Shown: piece by piece, positions 38,896 to 49,200 of the stretch
Layout of the letters: the number at the start of each line of letters is the position of its first letter
How positions within the stretch are numbered: position 1 is the stretch's first letter
Source of the DNA: Paraglaciecola sp. 20A4
Lineage (GTDB): Bacteria > Pseudomonadota > Gammaproteobacteria > Enterobacterales > Alteromonadaceae
Direction: 5' to 3'
NCBI RefSeq assembly: GCF_011378905.1
Contig: NZ_WTPY01000009.1
Coordinates: forward strand, 62,001-126,000
Length of the DNA stretch: 64,000 bases
Program-made: the position numbers and the translations under genes
Notes under the pieces: model-generated
Databases searched by the model: none
What the model was told of the DNA's origin: nothing
Seen by the model: the letters and a program-made list of their open reading frames with translations, nothing else

Positions 38896-40137
38896 TTAAA
38901 AAGCTTTAATCTTGGCAATACAATCCACAATCATTTTATCAGCTTTTTCTCGCTCTAATTGCACCTGTTTTTCGACGTTATACTCTGAGAGCTTATTATC
39001 AACGAGCAAGGATTTTGCAAATTGGTAAAGCGTGTCGTCGAACAAACTATGTACTGTTCGAGAAAAATCATTTAATCCGAGTTGCTGCATGATCCCTAAA
39101 GATTTATGTTCGTAGTTTAAGGCAATCGCTGCTGTACCAAAATTCTTAGAAATAATAGCACTGTGTAAACGAGTACCAATTGTCAATTTACAACCACTGA
39201 GTAATACACCGAGTTCCACATCGTTAACTTCATCCATTACAACATTAAAGTGACTATCATCAGCCACTAATTTTTGTACTCTAAATGCAACCATTCTGTC
39301 ATCTTTTGTATAACTGTCGATGCCAGTACATGTGGACAGCGCTAAAATATCAAATCCATCAGCAATTAGTTTTTTTGCTAACTCAGCAAAAGCAGTTTCA
39401 TAATCTGCTTGCTTAATACCTAAGCGTTTATCAAAGGGCTTAAGCTCTCGCAATGTAATCGCGACTACAGGCCGCTGGGCAAAATAATGGGTATAATTGG
39501 CCGGCATATCATGACTTGTTGGCACCAACCATGCTGTGTCTGCCCCTTCGCTAACTTTGTCTGACATTAAGCCAGCTTCAACCATCAAGTCTTTACTCAC
39601 GCTTTCTCTGAGTGAGACATCTTGGGCTTGGCTAAATACCGTTTTAGCGATTTTATTAAAATCGTCATCTTGAAATGGTCCAACCGAATGACCGAGTAAA
39701 AATAAAGGCTTGCCAGCAATAAGCGCACAAAGTGAATGCTCAAATTGTTTTGAACCATACAAATCAACAAAGAAAGAACCGCCGACTTGAATCACAGCAT
39801 CATATGGTTTTAAGAAAGTTAAGTATTCTTGAATATGTGGAGGCAGATCAGCACTGTTTTTATTTTTTACCCTCTCGTGTAAATTTTCAGATAGCGTTTT
39901 TTTAAAGTAACGTTGAAACCTTTTTTTAATTCCACCTACTCGCTTACTGTGAAATTGATGCAAGGTGTCCGGTAGAAAGGACTCGCCTAACAAATATTCA
40001 GAGCTAGTGGGAAACCTAGTTACAAGCGTAAGCTCGATTGACGGCTCGTTCACTTTAAGGCTAGCGATTAAACCTCTTAAAATTGCCGCGTCACCGCGAT
40101 TTCCACAAGTATGATTTCCAACAAGTAAAACTTTCAT
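38896..40137 (-). CDS. Polysaccharide pyruvyl transferase family protein
   Basis: A 413-residue protein with the family opening KVLLVGNHTCGNRGDAAILRGL. Later conserved blocks are DAVIQVGGSFF, LFLLGHSVGPF, REL near the middle and LTIGTRLHSAIISKNFGTAAIAL. The group includes CsaB, WcaK and AmsJ, which place a pyruvyl ketal from phosphoenolpyruvate on a sugar and give the polymer negative charge. Length fits. It is the last gene of the minus-strand run and lies 180 bp after the flippase gene. Confidence 0.85.
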   Translation of the reverse strand: MKVLLVGNHTCGNRGDAAILRGLIASLKVNEPSIELTLVTRFPTSSEYLLGESFLPDTLHQFHSKRVGGIKKRFQRYFKKTLSENLHERVKNKNSADLPPHIQEYLTFLKPYDAVIQVGGSFFVDLYGSKQFEHSLCALIAGKPLFLLGHSVGPFQDDDFNKIAKTVFSQAQDVSLRESVSKDLMVEAGLMSDKVSEGADTAWLVPTSHDMPANYTHYFAQRPVVAITLRELKPFDKRLGIKQADYETAFAELAKKLIADGFDILALSTCTGIDSYTKDDRMVAFRVQKLVADDSHFNVVMDEVNDVELGVLLSGCKLTIGTRLHSAIISKNFGTAAIALNYEHKSLGIMQQLGLNDFSRTVHSLFDDTLYQFAKSLLVDNKLSEYNVEKQVQLEREKADKMIVDCIAKIKAF

Positions 40138-40316
40138 TCATTTTCCTATCGCTGTAAAGGGAATAGACCGATTTCAGCACTTTTTAAATTTGTATTATGT
40201 GGTGGTGCAATTCCACTCAAAACAGCACTGAGCAATGTATAAAAAACACAATACGCCAATCAACTACGAACATAAAGCATCCCCTACACTCACCAGCTCG
40301 AGGCAGAGGTTTACCA

Positions 40317-41783
40317 TTAAACAGTTGCTTTAACCTTTTTCTTCGAAAACATTTCTTTAATCTCGCCAATTTGCCCCATTGTATTTTTGTAAAATACCAC
40401 AAAAGACAAAAAGAGATACGCAATCCCACCTGTCACCACTAATGCTGCCAATAACAGAAGATCATTGCCAATTGCTTCATCCAAATAAGGCTTGGCTGCT
40501 TCTACACAAAAATACATACCGACAGCGCTAAAATATTGGGGGAAAGTGGTAATAAGAAGTTTCTTAAAGTCTATCGCAATGTGGCGAGTCACGACGTAAA
40601 AACGTATAGGTAACATAAGAAAATTAGTTATCACTAAGGCAGTCAACATTACCGTTACTCCAAACCATATTGTTGAAGTCGCTACAACAAAGTTACTGGT
40701 TATATTTAATACATTTAATTGAAATGCTTCTTTAGTTTTTGCTTTAGATATTAACAAATTAGAAAGAAACCACCCTAATACAGAGGGAAGCATAGTAAAT
40801 AAAGAAATACTCATGTAGACGGCGCTTTCACTAAATTTCTCGCCAAAAGCGACGACGACAAATGGATCGGCTATGGCCGCTAATCCCATAAATATAGGCA
40901 GTACGATAGTAGCCGTGACAGCGACTAACTTTATATATAGTTCCCCAATACTTGCGGTATCTTTCACTCGTGAAAAACTTGGTACGACCATAGTATTGAT
41001 CGAACTTAATGTGACTTGGGTAAGTACCAATTCACCTTTTTTGGCAGCGGTTAATAGGGCAAAACTAATAGGACCTAACACGACACCAGTTAAAATGCTG
41101 CTAACTTTCCGGTTGGTAAAATTTAGAATCGATGTCCACAGTAAAGGTAAGCAAAAATCGATTAGCTCCCTGTTATCGGCACGATTGAAGTGAAATCTAG
41201 GTTTAAATTTAGACACATAAGTTAAGAATCCAAATTCAAGAAACGCACTGACTAATTTACCTATCACTAGCGACCAAAGACCGTAACCCAATTCCGCTAA
41301 TATGATGATTAAGATGCCTGACAACACTGTGGCAATAAACTTAGCCGTGCCCATCTCTTTATTTTTAAATTCTCGCAGCAATTTACCTGTCACAACCACC
41401 TGTAAACTCATGATGATAGTGATAGGCGCTAAACTGGCTACCACATAGGCCGCTACGTCTGAATAAGAATAATGCGCAATAGGTGCGCCAACAAAAACCA
41501 AAAAAGCAGCAACTAATAACCCCATACCAAAGACAAACGTCATGGTGCTAGAAGCATAATTATCATCCCAGGTTTTACGCTGAACTAAGTTTTGATTGAT
41601 CCCTGCATTAACCAAGGTATTAGCAAACTCGATAAAGAGTAAACAAAACCCGACGACCCCAAATTCTTCCAAGGTCAAAATGCGCGCCAAATAAGCGTAA
41701 ACGATAAAGTCTACGACGTTCATGCCTGTGCGGGTAATTGATATCCACATACTGCCTTTTGTGGCTTGCTTTTTAAGTGACAT
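40317..41783 (-). CDS. Wzx-type polysaccharide flippase (WzxC-like)
   Basis: This 488-residue protein has about 12-14 membrane spans and the opening KKQATKGSMWISITRTGMNV of WzxC-like MOP-superfamily exporters. Near it are EFGVVGFCLLFIEFANTLVNAG and NLVQRK, both typical of the group. It is expected to flip undecaprenyl-diphosphate-linked repeat units to the periplasmic face for polymerisation. The Wzy polymerase is encoded further upstream in the same run. The ORF is intact. Confidence 0.9.
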   Translation of the reverse strand: MSLKKQATKGSMWISITRTGMNVVDFIVYAYLARILTLEEFGVVGFCLLFIEFANTLVNAGINQNLVQRKTWDDNYASSTMTFVFGMGLLVAAFLVFVGAPIAHYSYSDVAAYVVASLAPITIIMSLQVVVTGKLLREFKNKEMGTAKFIATVLSGILIIILAELGYGLWSLVIGKLVSAFLEFGFLTYVSKFKPRFHFNRADNRELIDFCLPLLWTSILNFTNRKVSSILTGVVLGPISFALLTAAKKGELVLTQVTLSSINTMVVPSFSRVKDTASIGELYIKLVAVTATIVLPIFMGLAAIADPFVVVAFGEKFSESAVYMSISLFTMLPSVLGWFLSNLLISKAKTKEAFQLNVLNITSNFVVATSTIWFGVTVMLTALVITNFLMLPIRFYVVTRHIAIDFKKLLITTFPQYFSAVGMYFCVEAAKPYLDEAIGNDLLLLAALVVTGGIAYLFLSFVVFYKNTMGQIGEIKEMFSKKKVKATV

Positions 41784-41875
41784 TGCTTATTTACTCATCT
41801 ATTTAATGTGTGTGTTTCAGTGATATTTTTAACGCTATGTATTTTACTGTTTATTTGTTGCCGTCACTATTTTAT

Positions 41876-42817
41876 TCAGGCTCTGTTTGCCTCTTTACCC
41901 CACATTAACTTAATTAGCTCCGATAAGCTGATGGTCATAATCTGTAAGAGCAGATAAAGCAACTTAAACCGCCGAGCGAGAGACAATGACCTACTAGTCA
42001 GCACTTTTTTGCTGCGGCCTAAAAACATCTTGAGTAAGCGCCAACAAAAATTCAGCTTTGGCCCCGCCCCACTGGTTGATAACTGTGCATCCCAAGTGCC
42101 ACCAATAATGCGCTGGCGTTTAACTAACAGCTCAGCGATATTTCGTGATGGGTGGGTCACCAGCGCATCTTCGCAATAAATAACACGGCCACCGCCTTTT
42201 ACCACCCGGGTGCTTAATTCCACATCACCACCAGATTTTAACTTTTGGTCAAACCCTTGGTATTTATGCAACAAGGCCATTGAGCAAAAAAAGTTAGCTG
42301 TAATGCATTTACCGTTTTTCGCATTTTGATCTTGCTTCATGGAAAACAAGTTCTCAAAGTCAATAGCGCTTTGTTCTGTATGCTTGTTTGGATCCGGGAA
42401 GAAAGTCATTTTACCCGCCACTATCACGTCATTGAGGGCATCATAGGACGGTGATTCAATGACACTTACCAGGGTACTTAGCCAATCGACAGATACAATA
42501 CAATCAGAATCGGTAAAGGCTGCATATTGCCCGCTCGCTAGGGTTAAACCATGATTACGTGCAGCATAAGATCCTGGCGTAAGACACTGAGTTACAGTGA
42601 AACCACCATTAGTATTTGTGGCTGCTATTTTTATTAACCGCTCGTAGGTACCATCGGTTGAGCCATTGTCGATGACGATAATTTCAAAGTCTTTTCGCGG
42701 CATGCTTTGTTTTTCAAGCGATTCTAAACAGGCTTCGATACGACTAATATCATTATAAACCGGTATCAGCACGCTGATTTTTAGTGACTCAAATGTTGGG
42801 TTAACGCTGGGATCCAC
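41876..42817 (-). CDS. GT2-family glycosyltransferase
   Basis: A GT-A enzyme of 313 residues. KISVLIPVYNDISRIEACLESL begins the nucleotide-binding fold, DNGSTDGT the donor loop, and AAFTDSDCIVSVDWL carries the DXD-type metal site. GGDVELSTRVVKGGGRVIYCEDA resembles the catalytic acceptor region. The C terminus has a hydrophobic stretch that may lie on the membrane. It probably transfers one sugar to the lipid-linked intermediate. It follows the next upstream gene by 24 bp. Confidence 0.88.
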   Translation of the reverse strand: MDPSVNPTFESLKISVLIPVYNDISRIEACLESLEKQSMPRKDFEIIVIDNGSTDGTYERLIKIAATNTNGGFTVTQCLTPGSYAARNHGLTLASGQYAAFTDSDCIVSVDWLSTLVSVIESPSYDALNDVIVAGKMTFFPDPNKHTEQSAIDFENLFSMKQDQNAKNGKCITANFFCSMALLHKYQGFDQKLKSGGDVELSTRVVKGGGRVIYCEDALVTHPSRNIAELLVKRQRIIGGTWDAQLSTSGAGPKLNFCWRLLKMFLGRSKKVLTSRSLSLARRFKLLYLLLQIMTISLSELIKLMWGKEANRA

Positions 42818-42841
42818 TTTGTTTCCTTATGTATCGGGTAT

Positions 42842-43828
42842 TTAGCTATGTTTCGACGACAGTACGTTAGTCCACGCTTCAGACACCTGCTTTTCGCCGT
42901 AACACGCTAGCGCTTCTCGCATAACCTGTGCTCGGTCTTGATAAATAGCGGTTAAATATTCATGTGAGATAATCGACGGATCGAGAATGCTTACAAATTT
43001 GTGTTGTGATGCTTTTGCGCGGCCAAAATGGGTGTCGTTGGCAATAATATTACATCCCTCACCAATTGCATGATAAAACGCCCCGGAACTGATAACAGTC
43101 GAATCCGCATGAGGGAGTAATACGAATTGGATCTGTTTCAGTAGGTCGTTTAGCTCTTCTGTGTGCAGAAACTTATTTATCCACTGAACCTGCAACTCCC
43201 GGCGATCAATTTTTTCAACTAGTAAAGCTTTGTAAACCGAATCGCTACAACGACCCGCTATAGTAAGCGGTAGGTCTTTTGGCCAAGTATCCAGTATGTC
43301 GTGCAAATTTTTGTAGGGTTTTACCGCACCAAAAAAAAGTACCGATGGCTTAAGTCTTTGATCCAATGATTCCGACATATTTATCGCTTCGATTAAAGCG
43401 GCATCTGATTTATATAGGGGATGCACTAATGCTGGGGACGAATAATAATTTTCTAAGGCTACAGGTTTAATCCCCATCCTCTTATACAGGCCACATATAA
43501 ACTTATACCGGTAGTTAGTTTTAGTTCCATTATGGGGCAAAAAGTTATGCCTAATCCAAATGACTTTCTTAGCCAACAGCTTAGAAAAAACGATCAGCGC
43601 GACCATATTAAAAAAATATTGAAAAACAGTTTTATAGGATCGCCCATACACGCGGTCTTCCACCCAGTTTAACACTACAACACTGTCTTTTTTAAAGCGC
43701 AATAAATCAATAATAAAAGATACATCTACTTTTTTGACTGAATAGTTCATGCTGCCTAACAACGCCGTATTCAAATCTAAAAATTTATTTTTACTTCGTG
43801 TTGGATAGAAATATACATTCATACGCAC
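42842..43828 (-). CDS. Glycosyltransferase, GT-B fold (GumK-like or related)
   Basis: A 328-residue protein with KPSVLFFGAVKPYKNLHDIL and LLPHADSTVISSGAFYHAIGEG, the donor-site region of GT-B transferases, and no signal peptide. The N-terminal half (VVVLNWVEDRVYGRS, IWIRHNFLPHNG) is as in transferases acting on membrane-linked acceptors. It may start at GTG 43828 or at ATG 43822; neither has a strong Shine-Dalgarno. It sits between two GT2 genes. The sugar specificity is unknown. Confidence 0.78.
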   Translation of the reverse strand: MRMNVYFYPTRSKNKFLDLNTALLGSMNYSVKKVDVSFIIDLLRFKKDSVVVLNWVEDRVYGRSYKTVFQYFFNMVALIVFSKLLAKKVIWIRHNFLPHNGTKTNYRYKFICGLYKRMGIKPVALENYYSSPALVHPLYKSDAALIEAINMSESLDQRLKPSVLFFGAVKPYKNLHDILDTWPKDLPLTIAGRCSDSVYKALLVEKIDRRELQVQWINKFLHTEELNDLLKQIQFVLLPHADSTVISSGAFYHAIGEGCNIIANDTHFGRAKASQHKFVSILDPSIISHEYLTAIYQDRAQVMREALACYGEKQVSEAWTNVLSSKHS

Positions 43829-43900
43829 TACTTATCGGATCTTTCGAGCATCTTATTATCAAACGCTACTGATGATCAGCTTTATTAATTATTTTTACAC

Positions 43901-44779
43901 TTAAGACTTTTTACTTTTGCCTAATATTTTGGGCATTAGTCTGCGCATGATAAGGGCATTCCAGGTGGCTACAAAACCGGCTTCTTTAATTGACACATTA
44001 ATCCATTGCAGCTTATTATTTTTTTCACCGATAAAACTCAACACTTGTTCTGACACCCTTTCACTGTAGGCATGTGCACCTAAAAAGGCTCTATGCTTTT
44101 TAAAGGCTTTTAATCTTGGATATACCTTTTCAATGGGCATACTTTTCACCTCGGTAGAGATGCTTACATGCCCACGGCGATAGTTGTATATAGGTTTAGG
44201 GATATTGACGAATTTGGCGCCTTCAAGGGTAATGCGTACGAAGAAATCCCAGTCTTGGCTATTTTTCAGTTCGATGTCGAACTTAAGCTTTTTGGCTAAA
44301 TCAGCTTTGCAGGTCACGCCGCTCATACCGCAGAATTTATTGCCGTTTTTTATAACCTCTTGGGTAATATTGACGATAGGATTGATACGTGTTTTTTCTG
44401 GGTTTTCTAAAAACCGAAAGCCACACGTTACTGCATCGGCAGTTTGCAGTGCCTCTAAATGCTGTTCTAGATAATCAGTATCCCACACGTCATCGTCGTC
44501 AAGAAACGCGATAACATCGCCTGTAGCCATCTCTAAACCGGTATTTCGGGCCACGTTTGCGCCTGATGGCTCTTTTAACTTGATATATTGAAATGCGCTG
44601 CGGTCAAACTGTTCTAATACAGGTTGATAGTCTTTAGATGAGAAATCATCAATAACTAGAATTTCTTTTGGTTTTACTGTTTGATTAAGCGCCCCTTTGA
44701 GCGACTCAAGTAGGTAGTCGGGTCGGTTGTAAGTCGTGATAACGACGGTAAAACTATAATTTTTAATATCAGTATTCAA
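43901..44779 (-). CDS. GT2-family glycosyltransferase
   Basis: A 292-residue GT-A enzyme: SFTVVITTYNRPDYLLESL, then ILVIDDFSSKD, NVARNTGLEMATGDVIAFLD and DDDVW with the metal-binding acidic triplet. LKNSQDWDFFVRITL is the acceptor-side block. The only available start is TTG 44779, with AAAGG about ten bases before it. It lies in the polysaccharide run 72 bp from the next gene. Confidence 0.87.
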   Translation of the reverse strand: MNTDIKNYSFTVVITTYNRPDYLLESLKGALNQTVKPKEILVIDDFSSKDYQPVLEQFDRSAFQYIKLKEPSGANVARNTGLEMATGDVIAFLDDDDVWDTDYLEQHLEALQTADAVTCGFRFLENPEKTRINPIVNITQEVIKNGNKFCGMSGVTCKADLAKKLKFDIELKNSQDWDFFVRITLEGAKFVNIPKPIYNYRRGHVSISTEVKSMPIEKVYPRLKAFKKHRAFLGAHAYSERVSEQVLSFIGEKNNKLQWINVSIKEAGFVATWNALIMRRLMPKILGKSKKS

Positions 44780-44868
44780 ATTAAAACAGCCTTTAATTTT
44801 ATTTAAAACATTCCGTAAGAGCGTTTAAACATCAGATTTTGTTACGCGTGCAACGCGTAATAGCTAGT

Positions 44869-46806
44869 TTAGTTACTTGGTTTCTTAATTGTTTCAAGTA
44901 CCGCGTTGACGATTATACCCGCACCATGCATCGACATGTGATCATCGTCAAAATAAATTGATTTCCCGCCTTTTACCTCATAGCAAAGCTTGCTGTCGCA
45001 AAAGAAATTGCTGGGATATATTATCTCAATGTTTTTATTATTCACGAAAAGTTTATCAAGCACGTTTAAAAAATATTCATTGCGCCGATTATAATAATCT
45101 CTACTCGTACCAACTTTGATTGGCTTAATTTCACCGTACTTTAAAAGGCTTGCCTTAAGCATTTTTTTCACGGATTCGCCTAATTCGGGTACAGGTGCAA
45201 CCAATATGATTTTTTTACCTGAAGCGATAAGGGCGTCAATCATAGTTTTATAGGATGTGATGATGATTTCTCTTTGCTCATCAGAGCTATTATCGCTAAT
45301 TTCGGGGTAATAAGTAGAATGACTGCCAAATAAATGAGATGACATACGATAGATAATAATAACTTTGCTAATCGTCGTGTCGTTTGCGATGGACTCGACA
45401 ACCGAATTGGTCCATTTTTCACACAAGGTCGCAGTATCACGTCGCTGATATTCTGGGCCACATGCAGAATAACTATATTGGTGCAGCCCTATATCGCTGT
45501 CTCGCAGCGCTACCGACATCGCCTGCGCCAACTCAATTGAGTGGCTGTCGCCAAACACGGCATAATTTTGTTTCGCTAGATTAAATTTGCAGCCATCTTG
45601 AGGTTCAATGTAGTCAGAGTCCGACGAGGTACACTTGTTTCGATTCGGGCTGGCCTTAACGCTTTCGACGATGTTTTCAGTGGTTTGATCAAATCTGAAC
45701 ATAAAACCGTTCGTCTTAAATGCTAATAGCCCAATGGTCCCTAACACCAGCGTGAAAAATACCAACTTATTCCATACCAAGGCTTTAATGGTCGCTTGTG
45801 GTAGGTTTTTTGGCATAGATATTTTACTTTCTATGAAGTGGTACGACAGCGCTCCAACTGCAATCGAACTGATTAACCCGATGATGAAATTTTGAGTCTG
45901 ATCAAAACCAAAATAAACCAATCCAACGACAATAGGCCAGTGCCAGAGGTAAATCGAATATGACCACAGCCCCAGCTTATGCGTGACAGAATTTGTCATC
46001 AACTTACTTTGGCTGTTTGCTGCATATATAATTAGCGCGGCACCAATCGTTGGCAATAACGCATAGTAGCTAGGCCACATCATGCTTTCTGAAAAGATAA
46101 AAATGGCAAGAGCTATAAAACCAAGACCTACCAACTGTAAAAATACCGTCTTTGACTGAGGTGGCGCCCTCACAAAGTAAATAAATCCGCCTAGAATCAA
46201 CTCCCACGCACGATATTCAAGTAGAAAGAAAGCAACTCGGTCGCCAGCAATCCCTTGATAAATCGCCAGTCCTAGGCTCATTAACAGTGTTACCCCTAGC
46301 AGAAGTTTAAGCTTTTGTTCACCCCCTAACATGTAACCAAATAAAATTAAAAGTGGGTACACGCAGTAAAACTGCCATTCGACCGACAAGGTCCAAGTAT
46401 GTAACAGCCAGTTCAATCTTGAGCTATCACTGAAGTAACCACTTTCTGCGTTGTAAACGTAGTTAGAGAAGAAACCTAATGACGATAATATATGCTTACC
46501 TATCGACTTGAGGGTTATCGGATCGACAAACAACAGCGCGAAAATAAACACCAACAAACATAACACCAGCAGTGCTGGGACGATTCGATACAAACGCGAG
46601 CGATAGAAATCGAGCAATGAAAAACGCTTTGCTCTGACTCTGCTGACTACGATACTGGTCATAAGAAAGCCAGAAATCACAAAGAATATATCCACACCAA
46701 CGAATCCACCGGGCAAACTAGTGGGAAAGAAGTGGAATAAAACCACACTCAAAACCGCTAATGCCCTCAGTGCGTTTATGTCATAACGAAATGAAGATAC
46801 TTTCAT
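44869..46806 (-). CDS. OafA-type O-acyltransferase with SGNH domain
   Basis: The 645-residue protein has both parts intact. The membrane domain shows FRYDINALRALAVLSVVLFH, FFVISGFLMT, LLHTWTLSVEWQFYCVYP and WSYSIYLWHWP. The SGNH domain shows AVFGDSHSIELA and DDDHMSMHGAG. Note LSVEW where the paralogues have LSVEE. It is expected to acetylate or otherwise acylate the exopolysaccharide in the periplasm. It is the only one of the three paralogues inside the minus-strand run. Confidence 0.88.
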   Translation of the reverse strand: MKVSSFRYDINALRALAVLSVVLFHFFPTSLPGGFVGVDIFFVISGFLMTSIVVSRVRAKRFSLLDFYRSRLYRIVPALLVLCLLVFIFALLFVDPITLKSIGKHILSSLGFFSNYVYNAESGYFSDSSRLNWLLHTWTLSVEWQFYCVYPLLILFGYMLGGEQKLKLLLGVTLLMSLGLAIYQGIAGDRVAFFLLEYRAWELILGGFIYFVRAPPQSKTVFLQLVGLGFIALAIFIFSESMMWPSYYALLPTIGAALIIYAANSQSKLMTNSVTHKLGLWSYSIYLWHWPIVVGLVYFGFDQTQNFIIGLISSIAVGALSYHFIESKISMPKNLPQATIKALVWNKLVFFTLVLGTIGLLAFKTNGFMFRFDQTTENIVESVKASPNRNKCTSSDSDYIEPQDGCKFNLAKQNYAVFGDSHSIELAQAMSVALRDSDIGLHQYSYSACGPEYQRRDTATLCEKWTNSVVESIANDTTISKVIIIYRMSSHLFGSHSTYYPEISDNSSDEQREIIITSYKTMIDALIASGKKIILVAPVPELGESVKKMLKASLLKYGEIKPIKVGTSRDYYNRRNEYFLNVLDKLFVNNKNIEIIYPSNFFCDSKLCYEVKGGKSIYFDDDHMSMHGAGIIVNAVLETIKKPSN

Positions 46807-46860
46807 ACGTTACCTCCGTGTTGAGCATTCATTACAAACTTAACGAGAATCTGTTTTAAA

Positions 46861-48000
46861 TTAGGAATTTTTATTCATAAGTGATTTATCAATGATCTCT
46901 TTATATTGCAGCGCCACCGCAGCCCAACTGAATTTGCTCGCTTGGGCTAATGGCTTTTGCTGCCAATCGGTTACTAATGCTGTCTTTAAGGCTTGTGCGT
47001 AATGTTCGGGGTTCTCAACATCACATACAATACCAGCTTCGCCGATAATAGTGCGACGCATAGCATCGTCAGGCGCGACTACTGGTGTGCCACTGGCTAA
47101 TGCTTCTAGGTACACACGACCAAAAGGTTCATTAGCCGAGGGCAAGGTAAACAAGTCAACACTGCGATAGAGCTTGGGCATTTCATCAAAAGACAATGAC
47201 ATTTGTATAAAGCGGTCTTCACCTAAAAGCTCAAGACCCAGTGCAATATAGTAGTCTTTATCTACACCATCGCCGCACAGCACTAAACTTGCTTGAGGGA
47301 CGTTTGCCATTGCTTTGATAACCAATTCCATACGCTTGTGATTTTTGCGGTTCAATGTGCCTACGCACAACACTATTTTACCTGATAATTTAAAATCAAA
47401 CGTATTACCTTGGGTTGAAAACCTGCTGAGGTCGACACCGTTGGGTATAGCACTGACAGCTTGATTCGGGTACCAGCCTTTAACAGTTTGTACTGTATCT
47501 TCATTGAATACGACTAAATGATCAGGCTTAAATTTCATGTTGCGCTTTAGTACGTGCCCATCACTTAATAGGCCTGCTCGTTCTGTGTAGAGAATTTTAC
47601 TGCCAATCAGGCGTTTCAATACCCACGCGATAGCTAAACCACCGTAATCATTATTTGGGTAGACGACGTCCGGTTTAGACTTTAAGAGATGAAATAAATA
47701 AGGGAAAAAGCTAGTAGCGGCTTCGATAACCATACCCGGGTAACCAAACATTTTACGAAAAATGCCCCCGATATAAGAGTTGGCAAGCCAATTTGCAGAA
47801 CGCCCCCTTGGTATGCAAGGCAAAACAACACTGACGGTACCGACCTTTTTACCGCACAGTAATTCAACATCATAATGCGCAGCTAAGTGCTCGGCCATTT
47901 CATAGGCACTGATTTGTGAGCCGCCATTCCAACTTATGCCACATTCGGGGTGAATAACGGCAATTTTAATTCTTTTACCTTGCTCACTGAGTTCGCTCAT
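46861..48000 (-). CDS. GT4-family glycosyltransferase
   Basis: A 379-residue GT-B enzyme: IKIAVIHPECGISWNGGSQI at the N terminus, LLYTERAG-like acceptor region (KILYTERAGLL), and donor-site blocks VLCVGTLNRKNHKRM and LFTLPSANEPFGRVYLEALASG. Its ATG overlaps the stop of the preceding gene in an ATGA, which indicates translational coupling. It is distinct from the two RgpA-like paralogues. Confidence 0.87.
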   Translation of the reverse strand: MSELSEQGKRIKIAVIHPECGISWNGGSQISAYEMAEHLAAHYDVELLCGKKVGTVSVVLPCIPRGRSANWLANSYIGGIFRKMFGYPGMVIEAATSFFPYLFHLLKSKPDVVYPNNDYGGLAIAWVLKRLIGSKILYTERAGLLSDGHVLKRNMKFKPDHLVVFNEDTVQTVKGWYPNQAVSAIPNGVDLSRFSTQGNTFDFKLSGKIVLCVGTLNRKNHKRMELVIKAMANVPQASLVLCGDGVDKDYYIALGLELLGEDRFIQMSLSFDEMPKLYRSVDLFTLPSANEPFGRVYLEALASGTPVVAPDDAMRRTIIGEAGIVCDVENPEHYAQALKTALVTDWQQKPLAQASKFSWAAVALQYKEIIDKSLMNKNS

Positions 48001-49094
48001 GACGCTTTTACCGTTTGGTTAATCAATAGCAATGAATGCTGGGCAATTTTGTCCCAGTCGTATTTTACTAAGATATCGGCTTTTGGTGCTTTAGGTATAT
48101 CTTGCGTTAGCTTTTTGGCTAAGTCAGCATGATCGCCCACTTTAAAGTAGTTCTGTGCGTCTAGCTCTATATCGAGGTTTGGCATGATATCGCTTAGTAA
48201 AACTGGGGTGTCTGCACTGATAGCCTCAAGCGCAACAATAGGTAACCCTTCGTGATAAGAAGGCAATACGAATAGCTTAGCAAATTTATACAGCGCCTTT
48301 AATTGGTTACCTTCTCGGCGTCCGGCGAAAATTACGCGTTCTGACGCTTGCTTGAGAAGCTCCCGCGAATAATCGTCTTGATGATCGGTGCTGCCCACAA
48401 TCACTAACTTTTGTGGAATATCGGTCAATAAGTAGGCCTTTACTAGGTCATGAAAACCTTTTTCTGGGACAAAACGCCCCACTGCCACAATGTAGCTTTG
48501 TGCCTCTAGGCCAAGGCCGGTGGCAGACAAATCGTCGATAGTAACATTGCTATCAAAATCGGCAATTGCACCGTTAGGCACGAATTCAATTTTATGGGCT
48601 TGCTTAGGGTGTTGCTGCTGCAGTCGGTCAGTCAATGATTTGCCAACCACTAAAATTTTATTAGCAAACATAATAGCCATGGCCTCACCGGTTTTAAGTA
48701 CACCTTTGCCTAGGCCATTCCATTTCTGGCGGTCGTAATCGGCGCCGTGGTGGGTCACCACGACTTTCATACCTAATAAACGGGCTAATGGCGTGAACAG
48801 CGCTGGCCCGATTGCATGTAAGTGGATGACATCAGGGTGCACAAACAAACGGGCATAAAATATCGCGACAAAAGTATGTAAAAAAGTTTCTAAAAATTTA
48901 TGACGCATCGCCCATACAGGGATGACTTTTACTCCTTGGTATTGGTAAGGCTTATTTTCCACGTAAGGGGATCGCGCGAGTATAGTCACTTCGGCACCCT
49001 GGGCCACTAATCTAGGATAGAGCTGCTGACAATGGGATTCTATACCGCCCATAACATCAGGTATTCCCCGTAATCCGATCGCACATAATTTCAT
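47997..49094 (-). CDS. GT4-family glycosyltransferase (RgpA-like)
   Basis: The ATG at 49092-49094 is preferred to the ATG at 49151: an AGGTGA lies seven bases before it, and the protein then starts directly with MKLCAIGLRGIPDVMGGIES, the family opening. Donor-site motifs are VAVGRFVPEKGFHDLV and LPSYHEGLPIVALEAISADTP. It is a paralogue of the product of 27108-28214. It overlaps the downstream glycosyltransferase gene by four bases. Confidence 0.87.
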   Translation of the reverse strand: MKLCAIGLRGIPDVMGGIESHCQQLYPRLVAQGAEVTILARSPYVENKPYQYQGVKVIPVWAMRHKFLETFLHTFVAIFYARLFVHPDVIHLHAIGPALFTPLARLLGMKVVVTHHGADYDRQKWNGLGKGVLKTGEAMAIMFANKILVVGKSLTDRLQQQHPKQAHKIEFVPNGAIADFDSNVTIDDLSATGLGLEAQSYIVAVGRFVPEKGFHDLVKAYLLTDIPQKLVIVGSTDHQDDYSRELLKQASERVIFAGRREGNQLKALYKFAKLFVLPSYHEGLPIVALEAISADTPVLLSDIMPNLDIELDAQNYFKVGDHADLAKKLTQDIPKAPKADILVKYDWDKIAQHSLLLINQTVKAS

Positions 49095-49200
49095 ACTGCT
49101 ATCACCTTTAATCTTAATTAACGCTCTATTCGTTAGCTGCTTCAAATTCAAGCAGGCGAACGAATGACTGCAAAATGGATGTATCTACATCGATTCTCGT

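Noticed and set aside
40197-40442. Open frames on both strands at the 3' end of the flippase gene
   Set aside because: They overlap the well-supported Wzx gene in other frames and show no ribosome site.
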